The position numbers and the translations under genes are program-made. This document shows, one piece after another, positions 47,353 through 59,864 of a DNA stretch of 64,000 nucleotides. The stretch's first letter is position 1. Each line of letters opens with the position of its first letter. This stretch comes from Ignelater luminosus (Eukaryota; Arthropoda; Insecta; Coleoptera; Elateridae): contig VTPC01003590.1 of NCBI GenBank assembly GCA_011009095.1, positions 62,001-126,000 on the forward strand. Reading direction: 5' to 3'. Below the pieces are notes generated by a model. It worked only from the letters and a program-made list of their open reading frames with translations, had not been told where the DNA came from and ran no database searches.

Positions 47353-47700
47353 GGTAAAGACACCTACCTGACATGTTTTTTCAAACAGAAAAATAATTAA
47401 AAACCGTTTGATTTTTTTTTAATTAAGAATCCTGTATGTATCTACGTTGTTACTAAGGTAACAACTGAGAATCTTTCAAAGATGTACTATTGGTTGTAAT
47501 TAAACAAGATACAAATAAAAGTTGAATTTTGTTTTGTTTCCTTGGTTACGGTTACGCCATATTGCATCTATACGTTTTTTCGTGTTTCCTTATTATGCAA
47601 TTGTACGAGCTCAACGGTAAGTACATTTAACTTATAAAAGTAATTTTGGGTGTTTTGTTTGTTTGTTTGAACACGAAGTTTGGCCAAAATTCAAAAAAAT
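47353..47700 (+). repeat. Dispersed repeat family R6, copy 3
   Basis: Starts with TAAAGACACCTACCTGACAT as in copy 4. The core is present and ends TTACGGTTACGCCATATTGC. GGTAAGTACATTT (GT at 47617) is intact but the acceptor has become GTTTGTTTGTTTGAACACGA. The following AACACGAAGTTTGGCCAAAA matches the coding start of copy 4. A 77-codon frame at 47646-47879 extends beyond it without known motif. Confidence 0.85.
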
Positions 47701-48248
47701 ATATACGCAAAGCGGAAATTGAGACCATTACAGGTAATATAAACAAAGAGAAAGCTCTGTTTATGGAAGCAATTATAGAAACCTTGCAAATAGATAGATT
47801 ATGCATTGAAAACAATTACATTTTCTCACAGATTGTAAAAACAATCCGAACATCCGTACGTATGGCTATCATATCTTGACTATAACTGTTATAACCTCAC
47901 TTTTAGTTGTGTGTGTACTCGAGGAGACGAACCTCATACTTTCTCGGAAAGAATTTGAGAAATGTACTGCTGGTAAGTAAAAAAATCATTATGGTATAAT
48001 GCATAAAAAAAAATGTCTCATACGCGCTTTTAGGTCAGACAACCTAACCTCAAACTTGCCCGGTTTAAAGGTTTAAAGTTGTAGTTCTTTGGATTTAATT
48101 AGTTTGAATTACGTTTCGTGAATCCTCGTTCAATTTGTAACTCGGTTAATTATGGTCCGATCAAACTGGGATTGTTTTTAGATTAAAAAGCATCATCTGA
48201 ACAACAAGCATAGATGGGTATCAGCGGCGTTCTGTCGTTTAGAATTGA

Positions 48249-48650
48249 TTAGAACAAAAAACGTGATGCCTTCTTTTGGACCTTTATAGGGATGTTATCC
48301 GAATTGCTAGGAAAAGGTAGTTGTAACATTTTGATGCGCCGTTGAATGGGGGACAAAAAAGGTTCAGTGCGATTTTTTCCAATAAGATCATCTTCTAGGT
48401 CGAAACCGCGAAAAAGTGAAAACGATGCAAATACAGCCCTTTGAGCTAGAGAAACGAATATTTTGCAGTAAGCGTACTTTAGTGATTCTATAAGCAAACT
48501 TCGAATCTTTCCGAAAAGACCCTCGGAACCGAAACCGGATTTGATTTGCCCGTAGACACGCAGTCGGGTGGTCGATGGAAGTGTTGCGGGAAGATATCTC
48601 GAGCTCTCGAATATAGCGATATGGGTCGATTGGGGATTTTTCAATGGCAT
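48249..48650 (-). CDS. Unidentified 133-codon frame, doubtful
   Basis: The longest frame after the mariner, starting at ATG 48650. It contains SSRYLPATLPSTTRLRVYGQ and SLAQRAVFASFSLFRGFDLE, with no signal peptide, repeat or motif I recognise. The surrounding DNA is slightly GC-richer than average, which lengthens chance frames. No promoter or splice context was evident. It may be part of an unrecognised repeat. Confidence 0.15.
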   Translation of the reverse strand: MPLKNPQSTHIAIFESSRYLPATLPSTTRLRVYGQIKSGFGSEGLFGKIRSLLIESLKYAYCKIFVSLAQRAVFASFSLFRGFDLEDDLIGKNRTEPFLSPIQRRIKMLQLPFPSNSDNIPIKVQKKASRFLF

Positions 48651-48814
48651 ATAATCGTGATCAAAACATACCGAGAGAAAAAAAGCAACGATTACTAGAA
48701 AACGCTTTTATAAGGAGTATAAGAAGAATTCAACAGTTTACTACAACTATCCCATCAATAGCAACCATTCGAATTTTTTTTCGAGTTGAGATCCGTCTCG
48801 CTTCGTGCGTTCTG

Positions 48815-48975
48815 TGCCAAACCCCTCCGTCGGGGGACACGGCGGGGTTGGGGTCACGAGCAGAGCCAGCATGGCTGTTGCAATGAGGGGGCCGCCGAAG
48901 CCCTTGCGAGTGCGAAGCATGACATAGGGCTGCTAAATGCGGCCCGTGCGAGGCCGGAGCCCGAGCCGTAATACT
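48815..48975. other. GC-rich island
   Basis: About 160 bp of very GC-rich sequence (CCCCTCCGTCGGGGGACACG, GAGGGGGCCGCCGAAGCC) in AT-rich surroundings, followed at 49008 by TTCTTTGTTAGTCCTACAGA. That recalls the unit start of the GC-rich array at 35.7-36.4 kb (CCCTTTGTTAGT), so it may be a diverged single unit. No RNA gene recognised. Confidence 0.3.
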
Positions 48976-49409
48976 TTGTTTACGTGTGAGACGCGTCATT
49001 CTTTGTTAGTCCTACAGAGAAGATTGTCTGTCTGTTCTTGAACATTTTGATTACTGATTTAACTAGTAAAAAAGGGAATTATATCTTAAGAGACAATTTT
49101 TGACGTAAGCCACTGACTAGTTGGTGTGATATTCCATAACGCAAAACAAGACAGATCTTAGCGTATACAAATTGTGAGATAATCTTAAAAGTTTCTGGAA
49201 GAAATCTGCATCCCTCCTTAACCCTCAGCCCATGGCAACATGAAACTTAAAATTTAGACTTTGCGGGGTTTTTCTTTATTCCTTTGGATCCAGCCATTTC
49301 TAAGTAAAATTAGTTAATGTTAAAGAAGTTAGAGTCCTTGTTATGCTGTGTCTGGATACTAGGCATATATGATTATTTACGCCAAATTTTAAAAAAATTG
49401 GTTTTAGGG

Positions 49410-51800
49410 GTCTCACACTCCACGAATTACTTGCTAGTGTAGAAGCAAGTGATCCTGAAGATAACACGGAAGTGACTATAAATACAGTGTGTCCACATTT
49501 CGATGCTCAATATTGGGATCTCGGAAATTGGAAGAGATACGAAATCGGTTAAATTAGAAGAAATTTGGCTATTTTGAAGATAAATTTACTTATGTTTTTG
49601 TTTTTTCAAAAAAGTTCACGGCTTACTAGATATTTGCTAAAAACAAAATTATCTTATTTTTTTTAATGAAAAAGCATTTCCCACGTAATGTGCCATGGCT
49701 TTAAACATATGGAAATCATTAATTTTTGTCAGATAAATTACATTTGTTATGTAACAATTGCTAAAACAAAAAACAAGACGCTTTCAAAATACTTTACTGA
49801 GCATTCACAGATAGCATTAAATTAGCAGCTAATGCCCCGTAAAACACCTTAAAAGCGTATTTATTGTTTTAGCAATTTTTGCATAACAAATGTTATGATA
49901 AAAATGATAAAAATCCACGACTTTGTGTGTTAAATGTCATGGCACACTATAATGAAAAATGATTTTCACTTCATAACTCGGTAAAACAAAAAAATAGCTA
50001 TGTCAAACCATGTATTACTGAAAAGCATTTAAGGCGTGCTATTCAGTAATATGGAAATCAAGTAGGCGTTCCATTAGAAAAAATTTGGATTTACGTTTCA
50101 CCGCCGAAGTAAAACAAAAGGCAATTGCAAAAATAATGTTTTGTGTTTTGGAGTAAATTCTATAAAACACCGTCTTTGCTGTTCTTTTATATCTTTGCTC
50201 GTTCTTGAGATATTTCACTTAAAAAAAATAAGATAATTTCGTTTTTAGCAAATATCTAGTAAGCCGTGAACTTTTTTGCAAAAACAAAAGCATAAGTAAA
50301 TTAATCTTCAAAATAGTCAAATTTCTTCTAATTTAACCGACTTGTATCTCTTCAAATTTCCGAGATCCCAATAGTGAGCATCGAAAGAAATGTGGACACA
50401 ATGTATTATGCTTTCTATTAACGCAAACGAAGATTTAACTGCTGACGAGGATTATGTATCAATAAATAATTTACCAGGTAATCAACTGGTGGCAGAAGCT
50501 GAAATCAATAATGTATCTTCAGATCATGAAGACGATTTAGTCCCTTTAAGAGTTTTACAGCTAAGATTGACAAATTGTAGTAAACGAGATTATAAGAGAG
50601 AGAATACTGATTTGAAACCAGATACAGAAGAATGATCCCAAATCTCTACAGCACTAAATAATAAGTCTCCAATAGGATTGTTCGAACAGTTTTTTGGCCA
50701 AGAAATGGTTGATATGTTTGTCACTAAGACTAACATGTACATATGCTATAAAGAAAAATAAAAATAGAGATATCTTTAAACAAGAACTGAAAGCATTTTT
50801 TGGGGTGCCCCTTTTGAGTGGATATGTACCGGTACCCAGACAGCGTATGTTTTAAGAAAATAGTAAAGATATGCTTTGTCTGGAGATAAATTTGAATATA
50901 TTATGCCAAATCTACGATGCTGCGATAATGACGCTTTAGACAACAACGACAGTTTCTCTAAAGTTAGATCACTTTTTGATATAATAAATAAAAAGCAATG
51001 CATTTTAAACAGACCCATACGATTTGAGTACAAGATGTGGGTGGGCTGTACTAGTAATGGTTACACATGTTGGGTAGAACCATTTCAATAAATAAAGAAT
51101 ACTTACAAACATTTTGGTCTCGGGCCATCCGTAGTTCTTGAATATGCAGATGTGCTCTGCTCAAAAGGAAATTACTCATATCATAAATACTGTGATAACT
51201 TTAAAACTCTTCCGCTTTTAGAAGCAATATCATTCAAAAATCTTCGTCTTACCGGAACAATTTGTGAAAATCGATTGGCAAACTCTGGATTGCAAAATAA
51301 AAAGGCATTAAAAACAAAAGAAAGGGGTTATTTTGAGTATACATAAATCAATGGATAACAAATTTATTGTTACAGGATAGCATGATAATAATGCAGTTGG
51401 TGTTGCTTTTCCTGTTTATCCAATTCAGAATGTCTCACGATATAGTAAAAAAGAAAATAAAAAATCTGAGTAACACAACCACACAATATTCATGTATATA
51501 ACACCAATATGGGTGGTGTTGGTCGCTGTGACCAAAATATTGGTTTATATCGCACAAATATTCGTGGCGAAAAGTGGTACTTTTGCCTTATTACTTACTG
51601 CTTGGATTTGATGGTTCAAAATTCCTGGCAGATCCACAGAGTGCAAAATGGTAAGTTAGATAAACTTACATTTAGAAGAAGACTAGCTTTAGGAATTCGG
51701 GAAACTTATGCCAAAACTAGAAGCATCCAGTTTAGAAAACATTGATTCCAGGTTTTGATGGAATAAAACATTTGGTAGCTTCGCAAGAAAGGCAAACAAA
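49410..51800 (+). pseudogene. piggyBac transposase, nearly full-length but broken
   Basis: The N-terminal part (49412-49484; GLTLHELLASVEASDPEDNT) is separated by a 919-bp insertion from its continuation at 50404 (LSINANEDLTADEDYVSINN, then PGNQLVAEAEI), the acidic region of piggyBac-like proteins. Core blocks follow: FEYIMPNLRCCDND (about 50890), KQCILNRPIRFEYKMWVGCT (about 50995), NFKTLPLLEAISFKNLRLTG plus TICENRLANSGL (about 51200-51290), KERGYFEYT (about 51320) and MGGVGRCDQNIGLYRTNIRG with EKWYFCL (51509-51580). In the family these are the DDE domain and the 'MGGVDRxDQ' block; here the D of VDR is lost (VGR). At least four frameshifts or stops. TTGGTTTTAG before GGTCTCACAC may be an acceptor of a 5-prime intron. 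Confidence 0.9.
49485..50403. mobile_element. 919-bp foldback (hairpin) element inside the piggyBac gene
   Basis: Left arm CAGTGTGTCCACATTT... and right arm (reverse complement CATTGTGTCCACATTT...) pair over about 180 bp (49485-49664 with 50221-50403) with high identity. Weaker pairing continues inward to about 49770 and 49860, so nearly the whole element is one long palindrome. TA is duplicated at 49483-49484 and 50404-50405. Removing the element plus one TA joins the piggyBac reading frame exactly (...EVTIN / IMLSINAN...). No coding capacity. Confidence 0.93.
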
Positions 51801-51839
51801 AGTTTCATATTAAATTATTTTGTTTTTGCTATATTATTA

Positions 51840-53840
51840 AAAATAACAACAGAATATTGATTGAAAGGATACCCAGTTTCAAGTACTTTTAAATTTTTGG
51901 AAGCGAAATTTTGATTGGTATCTCATTAAATGATACAATTATAAATAGTTTCAGAAAAAAAAACCTAAAGATTAAAAATAATCAATAGAAATCTCAAAAC
52001 TTTAGTTCCTGATTTCCTAGAATTTTATTCTTTTACTAATAGTTGAAGTTGTGAGTGTCACAAATTCGATATTCTTTATTGAGATTTTCTTATTTCGTTT
52101 TACACCAGTGAAGACAATTCTAGTTATTTTTCTATTTAAACGTTTCGTAATTCAGGAGACTTAATCTCATTATTGCATATTTCAGGCGCTGCTCATTTTC
52201 CAGAAATAATGTAGGTTAACTTCCAGGAGAAGAAAGGAAAAATGTTAATACATAAATTGAATATTACGGCAACATCAACAGCATAACAAAAAAAATGTTA
52301 TTAAACTAAACGGCAAGTAATCTGGAGTTTCGCGAATATAATACCTTTTATAATATGCCCCACATCCAGCAAATTGCTTGTTTAATGAAAATTGCATACT
52401 AGATACAGGTTAGATGGATGCTGAGAAACACGTGTGGTAGTCTGATGTTATGAACCGACTCTCATAAATGTTTGTTCTGCTCTCGTGTAATGATAGGGCA
52501 TGCCGAATGAGTTAAATACCACGTGCCCCCTTATACAACAGGTGCACGAGTTTGGGGCATTAGCTGCCTCCTGGTGGCCGCAGTCCAGTGGCATATCTAC
52601 CAGGGGTGGAACTATTGATTTTTGTGAGCTGGAGCACGTCGGTGCGGGCCCGGGTGTGACAGAGCACGGACCGTGCTAACTGTGCGACCGAGACAACGAC
52701 ACCGAAGGCGTAAATCATTGATATGTAAAATAGCTGGAATATATCAACTTATTACAAGACCAGAAGCTAATCGGACTAATTGACGTCTCATTATATATTA
52801 CTGACTTTTCCTTAGGTATTCGCTTTTAGAAATTACCAAGTTTAAGGCAGACATTTAAAATTATAATATTATAAGAAAGATATTAAATTCGCGTTTTTTA
52901 AAAAACGTTTGAGTGTTAAAAATAAAGCAACAAAACAAAATGCGAATACTACCTTTTCCAAATGAAAAAATGAACGTGGGATAAACTTTAAAATTCCAAG
53001 ACTACCCTATTATTACTTTTAAAATTTACAAAGTCTAAATGTAAGTGTAGATTTCCATAAACCGTTAAATTTCAGGATTAAAAACATTTTATTAAAATTT
53101 ATTATTTATAAAAAGCAGTCAAACGACGTAGCAGCTAAAACAAATATTTATTCATCTTCAAAAATTAATGGTATAAATTTTCAGTGTACAGAGCCTTTAT
53201 GAATGAGATATATTTTCATATAAAGCTTTTTCTATCACGCGTATCATGCGGCTTATCTTTTACAGTACTTGCTTCACTCAAGCGTGTTTTCAGTTTACAT
53301 GCGTTTTATTGCCTTTGTTTGGTTTCATTCCGTTTATAAATATCTACCTAAAAAAAATCATCCAGCGAAATATCGAATTTTGATTTAAAATCGTAACAGA
53401 TAAGCAAAAATATATTTTAAAAAACCTTTTTAGATTTTAGGAGCACAAATTAGATTTTTTAATTTGCAAGAGTTTTTTAATTGAGTATTTAATTTTAAAC
53501 GCACTTCGCCTCTGTAGTTATTTTTATAAAATGTTTTTGGTAGTAGAATCGTTTGAAATTAGTTTTGCACAAACACGGATAAGAATAATATTAAATTTTG
53601 AGATTGCGCTGATGTTATTACTGTTATTATCGTTAAAAGTTACATTTTTTAAAAGACTGTTACAAAAAGATAATTTCTCTCTCTAGCAATTGGGCACTTT
53701 TAAGGTAATTATGAAACAGTACAAACAATATTTGTGGTGGATTTATCTGTAAACCAAAGTGACTCAATTATCAATAGCAATCGGTAAGTATTCAGGTTCC
53801 CCATGAATATATTTCGGGACCACTATTTTAGTGGACGACA
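51840..53840. other. No gene seen; GC-richer patch at 52440-52720
   Basis: AT-rich except 52440-52720, which contains CAGTCCAGTGGCATATCTAC and GGTGCGGGCCCGGGTGTGAC. The CAGTGGCATA phrase resembles an hAT-type end but no partner was seen. No coding motif. Confidence 0.4.
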
Positions 53841-53844
53841 GTCC

Positions 53845-54240
53845 AATAAAGACACTTTCCTGACATGTTACCTACATTTTTTCTAACATCACTTTCTTTA
53901 TGCAGAAAAATAATTAAAAATTATTATTTGAATTTTTTTATTAAAGAATCGAGTTGTGTGTATCTACGATTCGAAGGTGACAATTGAAAATTTTTTAAAG
54001 GAGTGCTATTGGTTGCGATTTAACAAAACACAAATAAAAGTTGAATTTTGTTTTGTTTCCTTGGTTACCAAGTAAATATATTACGCAATATTACACCATA
54101 TTGAATTTTTACGTTTTTCATGTTTTCTTAAATATGCAATTGTGCACGATTAATAGTAAGTACATTTTAAAAAATAAAGTAATTTTGGGCGTTTTGTTTT
54201 GTAGATGAACACGAAGTTGGCCAGAATTCAGCAAAAAAAC
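53845..54240 (+). repeat. Dispersed repeat family R6, copy 4 (best preserved)
   Basis: Opens AATAAAGACACTTTCCTGAC, passes through the shared core, then ATAGTAAGTACATTTT (GT at 54156) and GTTTTGTTTTGTAG (AG at 54203-54204), giving a potential 49-bp intron, immediately followed by ATG at 54205. The frame from that ATG reads MNTKLARIQQKNYSQNEKLI and runs to 54405. The layout is that of a promoter/5-prime exon, mini-intron and coding start. Confidence 0.85.
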
Positions 54241-54405
54241 TACTCACAAAACGAAAAATTAATTATTATAAACGAAGCAAAAGTACTCTGTTATTTTCCA
54301 TACCAACTGTTACGTGTACAATTAGTTTTTTGTCCGATCGGATATTTTCATATGTTTACTACACAAGCTTTGATTGCTGTAGCCTCAAAGGGTACATTTT
54401 TTTAA
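54205..54405 (+). CDS. Short coding start shared by R6 repeats; family unknown
   Basis: Sixty-six codons beginning MNTKLARIQQKNYSQNEKLI and IINEAKVL, then a hydrophobic C-terminus. The first 10 or so codons recur, more or less damaged, in copies 1 and 3 of the dispersed repeat (AACACGAAGTTTGGCCARAA), which argues that this is the true N-terminus of a repeated gene, probably a transposase or accessory protein. The remainder is not shared and likely reads into unrelated DNA after a deletion or frameshift. No catalytic motif is visible. Confidence 0.3.
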   Translation: MNTKLARIQQKNYSQNEKLIIINEAKVLCYFPYQLLRVQLVFCPIGYFHMFTTQALIAVASKGTFF

Positions 54406-54409
54406 ACTT

Positions 54410-55600
54410 TTATTTTTCAGAAATTAACATCTGGTTGAAGAAAATTTACTAAAATTCTAGGAACTTAAGGTACCAACCTAACCTTATAGAAAAAATTAAC
54501 TTCAGGTAAATAATTTATTTATTACGTTAAGGTTTAAGCATAGTTACTGCATTTATACAATTATCCATGTATTTCAATATTAGACTCGTTGCTCTCGATG
54601 TCACTTCTGCTGTAGAAGAATAATTTAAAGAGAATTAATGCAAACAAACAGACCCACAAACTAGCAATTTATTGACACACACAAAAATCGAAAAACAAAA
54701 CCAAAAGCCTTGTTTTTATTTACAAGATTCCCTAGCAAGACCCTTAGGTAGCTATCAACCAAACCAAAGGTAACTTCAGACTTTTCCCGTTGTTGGAGGA
54801 CCAGCAGCTGTAACGCTAGGACGCCGAAAGAGAGAATTTAGTAGGTGAAACCGAGACAATTAGATCCGTGAGAAATACGGGCCCGATATTCACCGAACAC
54901 GCTGAAAAGTGTAATATCACACCCGTAAGGAAAACTAAGAAAGACTAACTAAGACCTTGAGCAAAATCAAGTTGTAATGAAACTGATAAATCAGTATTAT
55001 CTTAACACGGTAACAAAAATAATAATTTTGTTGGTCTGCTGTCCTCCAGTTGTAAAAAGGCACCAGTCACCACTGCTTTATATATTATTCAATTATTCAA
55101 AATGGAATTTTTAATATTCAACTTATAATATTAAAACCATTTGGTATATTATAATTTTTGATTTCTTTTTTGAAATATCAAAAAAACCCAAGTAGTAAAA
55201 AGCTAAAATACGGCATTCATTCCGACATATGCATGTTTTATTTATTTTTAGATAGGTACGTCTCAAAATAAATAACTGCACGTGTCTTTTTCTTTTTATT
55301 CTCAAATTCTTTATCGAGTATTATTATTGTTGTTATTAAACACATTTTTAATATAAGAAATTTGTCAACGTCACATAGTATTTCTTTTGTTGCGCTCGCA
55401 ACTTAACAACAATAAACAAAAACATTAAAACATGTGAAAACTTTTAGTGATATGGGCTCGCAATACCCAATGGCTATTTAATATGAGATTAATGTCACCT
55501 GTCACCTCCAGTCTAGTCTAAATAGTAAACATTTCATCCCACAATATCTTTATTCGCCTTTTTAACACGTGTTTTGGAAGTCTACAAATTCAAATAATCC
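54410..55600. other. No gene seen; GC-richer patch at 54700-54960
   Basis: Mostly AT-rich. 54700-54960 is moderately GC-richer (for example CGGGCCCGATATTCACCGAA) and may be a fragment of an unrecognised repeat. No motif or RNA gene identified. Confidence 0.35.
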
Positions 55601-55604
55601 TTTC

Positions 55605-55802
55605 CAATTTTTATATTAAGAATCGTGTTATCTGTGTCTAGTACGTAGTATCCAAGGTGACAAATTGTCATTTATTTGAGAATTTTTCCAGGGTGTACGT
55701 AAACAATTGATTATAATTTAACAAAACACAAATAAAAGTTGAATTTTGTTTTGGTTTCCTTGAATACCAAGTTGCACTTAAACGTTTTTTTGTGTTTTTA
55801 AT
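55605..55802 (+). repeat. Dispersed repeat family R6, copy 5 (truncated)
   Basis: Core only: TTAAGAATCGTGTTATCTGT, AAGGTGACAAATTG, TAATTTAACAAAACACAAAT, AAAAGTTGAATTTTGTTTTG. It ends at about 55802 before the donor-like site. It lies 384 bp upstream of the pogo ATG at 56186, but nothing shows that the two belong together. Confidence 0.8.
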
Positions 55803-56185
55803 AATTTTCAAATTTCTTTTAATATCATCTGTAATTATAATATTGAGAATTCAAAATTTCTGTCTTATTAAAAAATGTTCTTCTTTTCCGTCCCTCAGTT
55901 TGATGCTTCTCTTTGTTTTCTTACCACGCCAGTTCAGTTGAATCTGTTTTGGAGGTCCCTGGAGAAATTTTGGGAATCTTATTACCCCAGCTAGATTCCG
56001 CTGCCTCCGAACGTCCGCTTGTGCTCTATCTGGTTGCGGGTTGTTGTTACCTTTTTTGTATGAATTATCTGTCTGGTTTATGACTCTTTGGGTCGGTTGC
56101 ACAACCACACACAATCTGTTTTATACGCGCCTGTACATATATGTGAAGAAAATAATTTCTTCTTTTCAAACGAAAGGTACCTAGA

Positions 56186-57865
56186 ATGAATTCGTCTGCG
56201 TCGAGTCGAAATCGTTACCAATCATGGTCTCTCGAAGATATGCAGAGCAAATGGGATCAAAAACATTTTAATGTTCCTAGAAATACTTTATGAAGATGAA
56301 TAGCACGCAATAATAAACTTTTGAATTTTTGGGAGGAAGTTTACTTCTATTTTGATCTGAAATTGAATCTAAATGGTTGAGCACGTCAAAACATTAGAGG
56401 CACGTTTCTTTGGGCTTACTCTCACTGATTTGAGAAAGTTAGCTTATCAGCTGGCTACGAAATTAAATGTAAAGCATAGGTTTAATTAAGACATCAAAAT
56501 GGTGGAATGGAATTGGTTACAAGGTTCTTTAAAAAGAAGTCCATGAATAAGTGTTAGAACTCCGAAAGCAACTTCATTAGCTAGAGCACAAGCTTTTAAC
56601 AAGGTGCAAGTAGCATCCTATTTTAAAAGCTAGAAGGTGTATTTGATGAACTTAAATTTACGCCAGATTAGATACTGATACGGACTTTCCACGGCGCGAT
56701 TCAGAGCAGAGAGAATTTTGGTAACAAGAGGAAGAAAAGCAGTCGGAACACTAACTACTGCTGAGAGGGAGCAACATTTCGCTATAGTCTGCTGTATGAA
56801 CGTAAAGGAAATTTCATTCCGCCCGCTTTGATCTTTCCTAGGAAAAATATGAAGACCGAATTACTGGCTAAGGCACCGACTGGTTCAGTGGGATTTGCAC
56901 AAGAAAAGGCGACACTTTTTTACTCTGGTTGAAACATTTTATGTAATATCCTAATCCAGGTCCTGATAGGAAAATTATCTTACCATGTCAGTCTTACATT
57001 GTGAAAAAAAACATAACATCATTATGTTTTTCTTTCCTCCACATTGCACGTGTAGCCGTTGGATATAGCAGTGAATGCACCCCTAAGTAGTTATTATAAC
57101 CAAGTAGTGCAAAGATGGTTATTTGCTCATCCACGGCGTGGAATTGCTCACTACCAAGTTGGACAGTTATTTAACGACGCTAGTCCAAGGCATCCAGTAT
57201 CTCTAAGCTCAGAGCGGATTTGTTAAAGCTCTTTCAACAAGGCCATTTTTCCAGATTGGCTGTTTGAAGCAAAGGAAACAACAAATGTTCCAGTCAATGC
57301 CGAAGTTCCTTAGAATGGAGAAGTTACAGCCAGTGCTAAAGTTTCAGTCAATGACGAAGTTTCAACTCTTGTCAATGCTGAAACTACGGCTCCTTCATGC
57401 TCATACAACTCCACTACACCTGAGTCTTTGATTCAACCAGGAGGGAGAAGAATATCCGCAGTGATGATGACAAACATGCTTTTATAAGCCAAATAGCAAA
57501 CGCATTCATAGAAGATTTATCTACAATGCGGCAAAAAAAAAGAAGAATGAAGAAAGGTTCTCAAGCTATTATAAACACATCTTCAGAAATTGCATTACTG
57601 CGGGATAAAGAAAACGAAAGAGCGAAGAAAGTCAGTAAGGAATGTTACAAGAAGGATTGAGTTACTTACAGATAGTGACAAAGAAGATAACCCTTTTAAT
57701 GCTTTAGATTCAAACGACGATCATCCCTTTTGCATTTATTGCAATTCTCTATTCTTCCAATCCCGATTTCGCGAATCTTGGATCCAATACCAAAACTGTC
57801 GCACTGAATGCGCGGGAATCAATCCAAAAACAAAACTATTTGTTTGTGAAATCTGTTCGTCGTAA
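56186..57865 (+). pseudogene. pogo/Tigger-type transposase (DDE_1), broken, start and end recognisable
   Basis: From ATG 56186: MNSSASSRNRYQSWSLEDMQ and, after a deletion, FNVPRNTL, the pogo-type DNA-binding domain. Then come LTDLRKLAYQLATKLNVK-like, WNWLQGSLKR-like and the block before the first catalytic residue (EGVFDELKFTPD), after which the VDETG motif is lost. GNFIPPALIFPRKNMKTELL and AKAPTGSVGFAQ (about 56810-56905) are clear. The next catalytic block (DGHxSH) is missing. PLDIAVNAPLSSYYNQVVQR with WLFAHPRRGIAHYQVGQLFN (about 57060-57180) and IFPDWLF follow. The C-terminus (57590-57865) holds HPFCIYCNSLF...ESWIQYQNC, a Cys-rich zinc-binding tail found in this insect group. Many frameshifts. 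Confidence 0.88.
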
Positions 57866-58194
57866 TTTGCAGACAGGAGACTTACTCAATGATATTTTCA
57901 AGAAATAAATATTTTTTTTAACTTTATTTCTGAATTTATTATCCAGAATTGTGTGGCATCATACCCGAGTGTCTTGGTATGATGACACATTTCACAAAAA
58001 AAATATATTATAAAGAATTTCCAGCATGGGTTTATTCCTGGCTAAATTATTTAATAGCAAAAGGATAAGGTACAGTTTTATAAGAAAATCTTCAAATAAG
58101 ATCGTACAACGCTTAAGATTCTTAAAATATGGCCTATTAAGAAACAAAATATGCTTCCGATAAAGACGAGGAACCTCGCAGAATCAGAATGATC

Positions 58195-58510
58195 CAATGA
58201 ATGAATTTAAAATTAGATTTAGATTTGCAAAACAAACTGTTATAGAAGTTCTATATTTCTTCGCAGACGAGATTAAACCACGGACGTTCAGAAACAAGGT
58301 GATTAGTCCCATCAAACAATTGTTGCTAACTTTTAAGATTCCATGCCACAAATACTTTTCAGCAAGTAATTGGAGACAGTTTCAGTATGCATAAGTCTAC
58401 AGTGTGCAAGGGTAACACATTGTATTGCAAGAAACAAGACTAGATTTATAACTATAGGCAATAGAATAAAGACGCCATTAGGCAAATAAAAGAATTTTAT
58501 TTGGCCTTGT
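58195..58510 (+). pseudogene. PIF/Harbinger transposase N-terminal remnant
   Basis: MNEFKIRFRFAKQTVIEVLY, then EIKPRTFRNKVISPIKQLLL, matches the start of PIF/Harbinger nucleases (DEEFxxRFRxSKxTV ... ISPxxQLLLTLRF). After a one-base frameshift, FQQVIGDSFSMHKSTVCK (about 58350-58405) continues the family's helix-turn-helix block, which normally precedes the catalytic DDE domain. Nothing catalytic is present downstream; 58530-58640 carries an unrelated GCCAAGTGTGGCGTTTTAGC phrase. Truncated and dead. Confidence 0.8.
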
Positions 58511-58649
58511 TGGGGCAGTGGACTGCACTCACCAGCGTTGCCAAGTGTGGCGTTTTAGCGCCAAACCTACATAATCTACAATGTGGCCCTATAAAATCTT
58601 ATTTGGCGCTGGGCGCAAATCGCGCTTAAAGGAAATATTTATTTAGTGC

Positions 58650-59850
58650 TAAAGTAAAAGCGGCGGTTTTTTTATGCAACTGTAATGATTCATTTTGTAA
58701 AGATTTTCAGACCTTTGATAAACAAATACCGCACGCACCATGCACATGAGCAAGTGCATAGCTCATAAGTCTTTTCAACATTAACCGGATCCGGATGCGA
58801 TTACCCACCATTATCATTTCTTTACAGTGATAGAGAACTATTGTTAAGCTTATGAACAGAAACTGTTATTGTTTATGTTACAGTGCTTGAACATTGATTT
58901 CGTTTTGCTCTTTAAAATGGGAGAAGAAAAATTAAAATGAACAATCACATCAAGATTATGACAGATGAGGAGAAACGAAGGGACTTGATAAATAATTAAA
59001 ACAATTGACCATTTAGGAGACATTGTTAGTAGAATAACGAAAGAATGCTTATAAAAAACGTGATAGGTCCATTTCTTTTAGGAGATCTACTCTTAGATTT
59101 AACGAGGGTATTGGGTCCGATATTGCCCGAAGGCCAAAGAAGCAGGGGCGCTCTAGACTAGACAGCCCAACATACACCAAGCTCGCTTTATGACACCAGA
59201 AGCGAGATGACCTTGAAATTTTGCCCTGTCCTCAATGGGCGATTTCCCATAAGAAATACATAGGGCTCTGTATGGCCATATCGTCGTTTTATAACTACTG
59301 ATCAATTGATCAAATTACTTTTGTGCAACCGGCCCTTGATATTTTTGGATTCCTGGATTTAGCTAAGCTAAGACTATAAAAGAGTCTTATTTCTAAGGTA
59401 AATATTGTATAACGCAAATACATCTATAAATTCAAAGAATCGTTCGAATTCTTAGTTTAAAGGATCGAATTTTGCACATAGTTGAAGAAGATCCTACAAA
59501 CAGCTTGCAGATTTTCAAGTTGTTTCAGTATGTGATGTAAAATTGAAGCGTTGATTTCAAAAATCGAAAAAATAACGCCATCTAGTTCAGAAATTCGGTA
59601 GTTATTTTGAGAAATTGTTAATTCAACCAAAAACAGCGAATATATCACGAACTATATTACCAGGAATTTTGAAAAAACAACACTAGTCCACATTGTCCCC
59701 ACCAAAAACTGCATAAGTTCAAGGTAAATGCTGTTTTTGTCAGAAACAAATTTGGTTTCTTTGCTGAGAAGTGAAAGTGTGTTATTGTTTAGTGGTGTAC
59801 TATTTGTGCCTGCTTTGCTGCTTAGTAATAGGTTTAGAATAAAACTAGGG
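58650..59850. other. No gene seen
   Basis: AT-rich, except a modestly GC-richer stretch at 59110-59240 with no motif. Confidence 0.4.
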
Positions 59851-59864
59851 GTAACAAAACCGAC

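Noticed and set aside
55851..56114. 87-codon minus-strand frame rich in Arg/Lys/Asn
   Set aside because: Lies between a repeat copy and the pogo start, with no motif or homologue I recognise; probably chance or unreadable repeat DNA.
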